From positions 2,542,001 through 2,606,000 of the forward strand of contig OY762511.1 of the NCBI GenBank assembly GCA_963665925.1: 64,000 bases of DNA, read 5' to 3'. The position numbers were made by a program, and so were the translations under genes. The notes beneath the pieces are model-generated. The model had not been told where the DNA came from and made no database searches. It saw only the letters and a list, made by a program, of their open reading frames with translations. The number at the start of each line of letters is the position of its first letter. Positions within the stretch are counted from its first letter, which is position 1. Origin of the DNA: G963665925 sp963665925 (GTDB lineage Bacteria; Bacillota; Clostridia; Peptostreptococcales; Acidaminobacteraceae). Shown here in pieces: positions 59,249 through 64,000 of this stretch.

Positions 59249-61960
59249 ATGAAATACATCAAAACACTCACAAAATCAATCGTCAAATATACGGAACATC
59301 TTAATAGGAGGCAGCTATTGGCAGTACTGATAATTGTACTGCTTTTTAACTTGCTGTACTCTTATGTCTATGATTTACAGTTTGACAGCATGAAGGAGGA
59401 CCTTGTTTCCGTACAGATGGATCAGGTGGACGTAATGGATTCAGTCCTGATGAGTGTATTTGAAACCATATACACTGATCTGCAAATCATATATAACTCC
59501 GATGAGTTTAGTCGTTACATTCAATCACCGGGAGATTTGGAACGCGAAGATACACAACAGCTCTTTTTTAGAATAGCATCAAGCAAGGCTGGCTTTGTCC
59601 AGATCCGTTATCTGGATGAGTCGGGCAGGGAACAAATGCGGATCAACCGACAGGGTGATCTGATTACCATTGTGCCAGAAGAAGAGCTTCAGCTCAAGAA
59701 ATCAAGGTATTATTTCCAGGATGCGCTTGAAGTCGCTGAAGGAAAAATGTATATATCGGAGTTCGATTTGAATGTGGAACAGGGGAGTGTGGTAAAGCCA
59801 TATGAGCCGGTCATACGATTCGCGACACCGGTTTATAATCAAGGTGTTCGCCAAGGCGTACTGGTCATCAATTACGATGGATATCGACTGCTGTCCATTT
59901 TGGAAGGCTATAACACTTTTGAGACGCGTGGGATGGAGGCAGGCATACTTGACAGCCTATACTACTGGAAGGTAGGACTGCTAAACATAGAAGGGGTCAA
60001 TCATTCAAGTAAAGTGTCATTAAATGTAGAACTTAGGGATACGCCAGATAGTCTTCTGTGGCAGTTTAGAGAACAGGACGCAGGTACATTTGAAAGTGAT
60101 GGTGTGAGTTATGCCTATTCGACCATTGTTTTCGACGAGAATTACCCAGCATGCTTTAGATCGCGTGACAAGCGCTGGAAAATAGTTAGCAGTCTGCCGC
60201 TTGAGACCATCATATCAGGCAATAGGAATATTATTCTGGACTATCCTGAGTTGAGGTATGTCTTCCTGATTGCAATTGCCCTGCTTCATGTCTTTCTGTT
60301 TGGCATGGTGCGGATACGTCAGGTGAATGACCTGATGCTCAAAGCATCGTCGTATATTTCATCCCATACGCATGATGGCGTTCTGATTATTGATCGTCAT
60401 AAAAAAGTCGTGTTTTGCAACCGTGTGTTTGAAGGCATATTCGGATGGACTGAAAGCGAACTGGACAAGATGGACATAAGCCTGTTTTTCAAATCGGAAG
60501 ATGGCGGGTTTGAGTTCCATGACGCTCTGGAAAAGGAATGGAGTGGTAATTTTTGGAGTGCAACGGCTTATGGACTGCTGGTGAACAAGCATCTGCATAT
60601 TCATACTATCAGAGATGATAAAAACAAGGTGGGATTCTACGTCGGAATTTTTTCCGTACCTAAGCTGGAGCCCCATGGTCTGACTCTAGGAGTTGAGAAC
60701 TCAGACATGGTGGAAGTGGTACAGAACTATGATCTAAACAAGCAGATTGAAGGAATAGATCGATTCCTAGCAGAACATGAGCGGGTGATTGGCCTTGCCA
60801 TTAAGCTTACGGAATACTCAAAGATTGTCCATGCGCTTCCTGAGTACGGAGAGACCCTGCTTGTCGGAACGGTATGTGAAGAAATGAATGCACTCATGTT
60901 CAATCCATCGCTGATGCTCTCGCCGAATCCAGATGTGTTCATCGTACTTGTTGCTCTTGATGACGAGTGTAAAGATGTGGAGACGTTGACACGTAAAATT
61001 GATTTGGCACTCAGCAATGCCAATTACAAACTATCAAGCGATATTAGAATGACTTTCTACTGCGGTCTTTCTATGTATCCGCTTCAGGCTGCAAACGGCT
61101 TGGAATTTCTTAAGCAAATCTTTGTGGCTATGGACGCGAATGTAAAACTGCTGAGAATGCCATTTCTACAGTTCGATGAGAATATTCATGATATGATTTC
61201 CAGAGACCAGTCCATACAGTCAGAAATTGACAACGGATTCAGTAACGATGAGTTTTATGTGGTCTATCAGGCTCAGAATTCACTCAGAGACAATCGAATT
61301 ACAGGTGTAGAAGCTTTGGTTCGTTGGCATAATAAGAAATTGGGGGACGTATCGCCCGACAAGTTCATTCCGATTATGGAGCGCAATAACAGTATTATGC
61401 GTATGGGACTCGTCGTGTTGCGGAAAATCATTGAGGATTTTGAGCGGGACCCCGTTGCACTTCCAGATGGCTTTAGAATTTCTTTCAATCTGTCCAGTGC
61501 TGAGTTCATGGATAAGCGCGTCGTATCTGAGCTGCTCTACATGATGGGTCAAAGCAAGCTGGGTCTTGAACGCTTCTGCATTGAAATTACAGAAACAACA
61601 ATAGTAACCAATATCCATGCTGCAAATCAGATGATACGCTTCCTGAATGAACACGGCGTCATTGTGGCCATCGATGATTTTGGAACAGGTTTCTCATCTT
61701 TAAGCTATTTGAAGCAGCTGCAGGCCGATAAGCTGAAAATTGACCGCATGTTCATAATGGATTATCCCGAGCGGGATGACGGGTCAATTCTAAGGGCCAT
61801 CATGGCCATGGCAAAAAATCTTGACATGGAAACAATTATGGAAGGCGTTGAAACAGCAGTCCAGCACGATTTTATAGCGATGCTTCAATGCGATGTGTAT
61901 CAGGGCTACTATTTTGATAAGCCCAAACCTTACAGTGCATTTTCGGAAAAAATGCTGTAG
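59249..61960 (+). CDS. Membrane sensor with PAS, degenerate GGDEF and EAL domains
   Basis: A 903-residue c-di-GMP phosphodiesterase candidate. Order: a helix near residues 20-38, an extracytoplasmic sensor domain of the Cache type (~40-350), a second helix (YVFLIAIALLHVFLFGMV), a PAS domain (DGVLIIDRHKKVVFCNRVF), a region related to GGDEF but lacking that motif, and a C-terminal EAL domain. EAL motifs are intact: GVEALVRWHNK, FNLSSAEF, EITETT, VAIDDFGTGFSSLSYLKQL and MEGVET. It should hydrolyse c-di-GMP in response to an external ligand. The start is ATG 59249, after GCGAGG; the frame extends to 59171. Confidence 0.88.
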   Translation: MKYIKTLTKSIVKYTEHLNRRQLLAVLIIVLLFNLLYSYVYDLQFDSMKEDLVSVQMDQVDVMDSVLMSVFETIYTDLQIIYNSDEFSRYIQSPGDLEREDTQQLFFRIASSKAGFVQIRYLDESGREQMRINRQGDLITIVPEEELQLKKSRYYFQDALEVAEGKMYISEFDLNVEQGSVVKPYEPVIRFATPVYNQGVRQGVLVINYDGYRLLSILEGYNTFETRGMEAGILDSLYYWKVGLLNIEGVNHSSKVSLNVELRDTPDSLLWQFREQDAGTFESDGVSYAYSTIVFDENYPACFRSRDKRWKIVSSLPLETIISGNRNIILDYPELRYVFLIAIALLHVFLFGMVRIRQVNDLMLKASSYISSHTHDGVLIIDRHKKVVFCNRVFEGIFGWTESELDKMDISLFFKSEDGGFEFHDALEKEWSGNFWSATAYGLLVNKHLHIHTIRDDKNKVGFYVGIFSVPKLEPHGLTLGVENSDMVEVVQNYDLNKQIEGIDRFLAEHERVIGLAIKLTEYSKIVHALPEYGETLLVGTVCEEMNALMFNPSLMLSPNPDVFIVLVALDDECKDVETLTRKIDLALSNANYKLSSDIRMTFYCGLSMYPLQAANGLEFLKQIFVAMDANVKLLRMPFLQFDENIHDMISRDQSIQSEIDNGFSNDEFYVVYQAQNSLRDNRITGVEALVRWHNKKLGDVSPDKFIPIMERNNSIMRMGLVVLRKIIEDFERDPVALPDGFRISFNLSSAEFMDKRVVSELLYMMGQSKLGLERFCIEITETTIVTNIHAANQMIRFLNEHGVIVAIDDFGTGFSSLSYLKQLQADKLKIDRMFIMDYPERDDGSILRAIMAMAKNLDMETIMEGVETAVQHDFIAMLQCDVYQGYYFDKPKPYSAFSEKML

Positions 61961-61972
61961 ACATGAATAGAG

Positions 61973-62007
61973 AAAAAGCCAGTTCCCTAAGTGGAATTGG
62001 CTTTTTC
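61973..62007 (+). terminator. Terminator after the EAL gene
   Basis: AAAAAGCCAGTTCC pairs with GGAATTGGCTTTTT (one mismatch) around a six-base loop, U-rich tail. Confidence 0.88.
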
Positions 62008-62176
62008 AACGTGTGCACTTCAAATACACTATCAGACAATACACTGTTAGAAAAGGAATCTGAAAAATTTTAATTAAGTTTAGCAGTTTTTATAGCAGAA
62101 TGATGTCACTTCGCGTGGATTGGGTAAAGTTTTCTGGTATAATACTTTTGAATATTTTAGCTTTAGGAGAATGATT

Positions 62177-63193
62177 ATGAAATATGCAATATTGAGGTAT
62201 CCTCACCAAAACAGCCGTTACTATGCATCGACACAGAAGCTGCTTGAAAATGAATTTACAATCCTGTGCAGTGCATTGCAAATGAATGTTTCGAGTCTGC
62301 AGTATGAAAGCATTGGCGGGCTTGAACTCTTAACCTTTGAAACAGCGTCTCTTGAAGGCATGATGCTTGACGCTGTTCAGAGGCTTTCGTCACTATTTGC
62401 ACTCTTTCGCGTTGAAGCCGGTGGCCTCGTGCCCATGAATGAAGGCAAGAAAACCTACTTCCCAAGAGATATGTCAAGCATTTTGAAATACGCTGGAAAA
62501 ACCAATGAGGATTTCACAGCCATGATGATCAATGTGGGGGTGTTCGCAAGTGCTTTTGCTGACCGGTTTAGGGAAGCGCTGAATATTTTCGATCCTATGT
62601 GCGGCAGAGGAACAACCCTTTATGAAGGTCTGATCATGGGGTATAACGTCAGTGGTGTGGAAATCAAGAAAACCGAATGTCAGGAAATCGACAAGTATAT
62701 GAAGCGGTATTTGAAGTATCATAAATTCAAGCACGACGCTTCCCATCAGACCATTCATACAAAAGATGGAAAAGGTATCAAATATACAATCGAAACTGCG
62801 GATACAACAGACCATTTCAAGGAAAAGGATCGAAGAAGCATTCAGTTTGCCAATGGCAATACCCTGCATGCCAATGATTTTTATAAAAAGCAGTCCTTCC
62901 ACGTTATTGTCACCGATGTCCCATACGGCGTTCAGCACAGCGGCACATCGAAGTCCAAGCCGGTGGATATGCTGAAACTGCTTTCTGAGGCGGCTAATGC
63001 CTGGCATAAGGTCCTGAAAAAGGGTGGCACAGTTGTGATTTCATTCAACGCCTACACCCTGGACAAGAAGGCTCTTGGGGCTGCATTTGAGTCAGCGGGA
63101 TATGAAGTCTTAAACGAAGGGGTTTACGCTGAATTTGAGCACTGGGTAGAGCAGGCAGTAAGCAGAGATATACTTGTTGCCAGAAAAAAATAA
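62177..63193 (+). CDS. SAM-dependent RNA methylase-like protein
   Basis: A 338-residue methyltransferase. The SAM motif is IFDPMCGRGTTLYEG and the catalytic region FHVIVTDVPYGVQHSG, in place of a classical DPPY. The N-terminal ~130 residues are a recognition domain with no family I can name. TATAAT with extended TGG (62137-62145) and AGGAGA precede ATG 62177. It resembles, but is not a close copy of, the protein at 39914-40861. Confidence 0.78.
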   Translation: MKYAILRYPHQNSRYYASTQKLLENEFTILCSALQMNVSSLQYESIGGLELLTFETASLEGMMLDAVQRLSSLFALFRVEAGGLVPMNEGKKTYFPRDMSSILKYAGKTNEDFTAMMINVGVFASAFADRFREALNIFDPMCGRGTTLYEGLIMGYNVSGVEIKKTECQEIDKYMKRYLKYHKFKHDASHQTIHTKDGKGIKYTIETADTTDHFKEKDRRSIQFANGNTLHANDFYKKQSFHVIVTDVPYGVQHSGTSKSKPVDMLKLLSEAANAWHKVLKKGGTVVISFNAYTLDKKALGAAFESAGYEVLNEGVYAEFEHWVEQAVSRDILVARKK

Positions 63194-63202
63194 GGGGATA
63201 GC

Positions 63203-64000
63203 ATGAGCAGTGAAAACGACATATACAATTATAAATTGCTCGTCCATCAATTGATTGATGAAGGAAGCTATATAAAGGCCGCATCTGTATATGATCGGCT
63301 TTATAAGAAGGAGAAGGGCAACGTGGACCTTCTTTATGACATAGCCATGTTCTATCATGATTTTATCAACGAGAGACAGGCGCTTGCATATTACGATGAA
63401 ATCATTGAAATTGAAGAGAGTGAAGCTGGCGCCTATTATGGCAAGGCAATTATCTATGAAGAGCTGAACGATCTCGACGCTGCAGTAACGTGCTACAAAA
63501 AGGCGATTGAGTGGGACCCGGGCTATTATCTGGCACATCTTTATCTTGCCGATATTTATGACGGGATGCATAAGGATGCCTTAGCGGAAGTGCATTTGAA
63601 ACAGGCAATCAAATATGCGCCAGATGAAGTGATGTGCTGGAATCATTACTGCTCGTTTTTAGAGACCAGAAGCCGTGATCAGGAAGCCATGGAATACGCT
63701 GAAAAAGCACTTGAAATTGAACCGGACCATTATTTGTCGCTCTTTAATAAGGGGGTACTCCTGGGTAAATGCGGAGATTTTGAAGGTGCGATTGCCTATT
63801 ATGATAAATCTATCATAAGCAGGCAGACTTATGCCTATGCCTATCTTAATTTGGCAGTAATCTATAAGCAGGAGAAGACGTTCGAAAAGGCCTATGAGGT
63901 TCTTACAAGTGCTATTCTGCACAACGATGATGTCAGTGTGCTCTATTACAACCGGGCAATCATGCTCGTGGCGCTGGGACGACTTGAACAGGCGGAAGAG
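63203..64000 (+). CDS. Tetratricopeptide-repeat protein (partial, runs off the window)
   Basis: The first 266 codons of a TPR protein. At least seven 34-residue repeats are visible, e.g. AGAYYGKAIIYEELNDLDAA and YLAHLYLADIYDGM. It starts 9 bases after the methylase gene, with AAGGGGAT upstream, so it is probably cotranscribed. There is no signal peptide; it is a soluble scaffold for protein partners. Function unknown. Confidence 0.85.
   Translation, partial: MSSENDIYNYKLLVHQLIDEGSYIKAASVYDRLYKKEKGNVDLLYDIAMFYHDFINERQALAYYDEIIEIEESEAGAYYGKAIIYEELNDLDAAVTCYKKAIEWDPGYYLAHLYLADIYDGMHKDALAEVHLKQAIKYAPDEVMCWNHYCSFLETRSRDQEAMEYAEKALEIEPDHYLSLFNKGVLLGKCGDFEGAIAYYDKSIISRQTYAYAYLNLAVIYKQEKTFEKAYEVLTSAILHNDDVSVLYYNRAIMLVALGRLEQAEE

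Noticed and set aside
1..64000. CRISPR arrays, rRNA or tRNA genes, insertion sequences
   Set aside because: No regularly spaced repeats, no rRNA-like sequence, no transposase; the only T-arm motif belongs to tmRNA.

Overview
The window looks like the chromosome of an anaerobic, moderately low-GC Firmicute of class Clostridia. The evidence is the order rpoN - cggR - gap - pgk - tpi - gpmI - eno - secG - rnr - smpB - ssrA, a membrane pyrophosphatase with a K+-dependent signature, Gram-positive style promoters and ribosome binding sites, XdhC/YqeB-type molybdenum hydroxylase accessory genes, and an apparent selenocysteine codon in an MsrA gene. The genus cannot be fixed from the sequence; Alkaliphilus/Fusibacter-like relatives are a guess.

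Layout. 1-4.4 kb: the end of a BMP-family nucleoside-binding lipoprotein, then ATPase and two permeases of a purine nucleoside ABC importer, with a terminator and a strongly folded RNA segment between the first two genes. 4.6-6.3 kb: xdhC and yqeB. 6.3-8.2 kb: rpoN and a GNAT gene. 8.4-15.7 kb: central glycolytic operon headed by its repressor CggR, with a matching tandem operator. 15.9-20.9 kb: secG, membrane pyrophosphatase, RNase R. 21-24.6 kb: a diguanylate cyclase, a HAD phosphatase and the divergent pdxST pair for PLP synthesis. 24.7-25.7 kb: smpB and tmRNA. 25.7-28.9 kb: a two-gene islet (LarA-family racemase plus sodium/solute symporter) flanked by a direct repeat of the tmRNA 3' end. 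28.9-32.4 kb: adenylate cyclase plus V4R sensor pair, a tyrosine recombinase and a cold-shock gene. 32.6-42.5 kb: an accessory stretch of small single-gene units (CDP-alcohol transferase, several GNATs, aminoglycoside nucleotidyltransferase-like, adenosine deaminase-like, cupin, Asp/Glu racemase, Nudix, methyltransferase, PPK2, MsrA). 42.5-49.2 kb: MtnK-like kinase, FUSC-like membrane protein, pentapeptide protein, iron-sulfur flavoprotein, and an osmoprotectant-type ABC operon behind a long attenuator-bearing leader. 49.8-52.9 kb: a zinc/manganese ABC operon with its own Fur-family regulator and an operator between -35 and -10. 53-57 kb: a GGDEF gene broken at a run of eight G, a nitroreductase, a selenoprotein MsrA and a stand-alone S4 paralogue with a Fur-type box. 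57.5-64 kb: an amino acid permease, a large sensor-EAL protein, a second RNA-methylase-like protein and a truncated TPR gene.

The most notable observations are: (1) msrA reads through an in-frame TGA exactly at its catalytic Cys, with a hairpin at the right distance; (2) the duplicated tmRNA 3' end with a terminator behind each copy, which marks a 3.2-kb insertion; (3) a poly-G tract that puts a diguanylate cyclase out of frame by one base; (4) two structured leaders (624-741, and 49216-49511 on the minus strand) that match no RNA family I could recognise. All family assignments come from reading motifs; no database search was possible.
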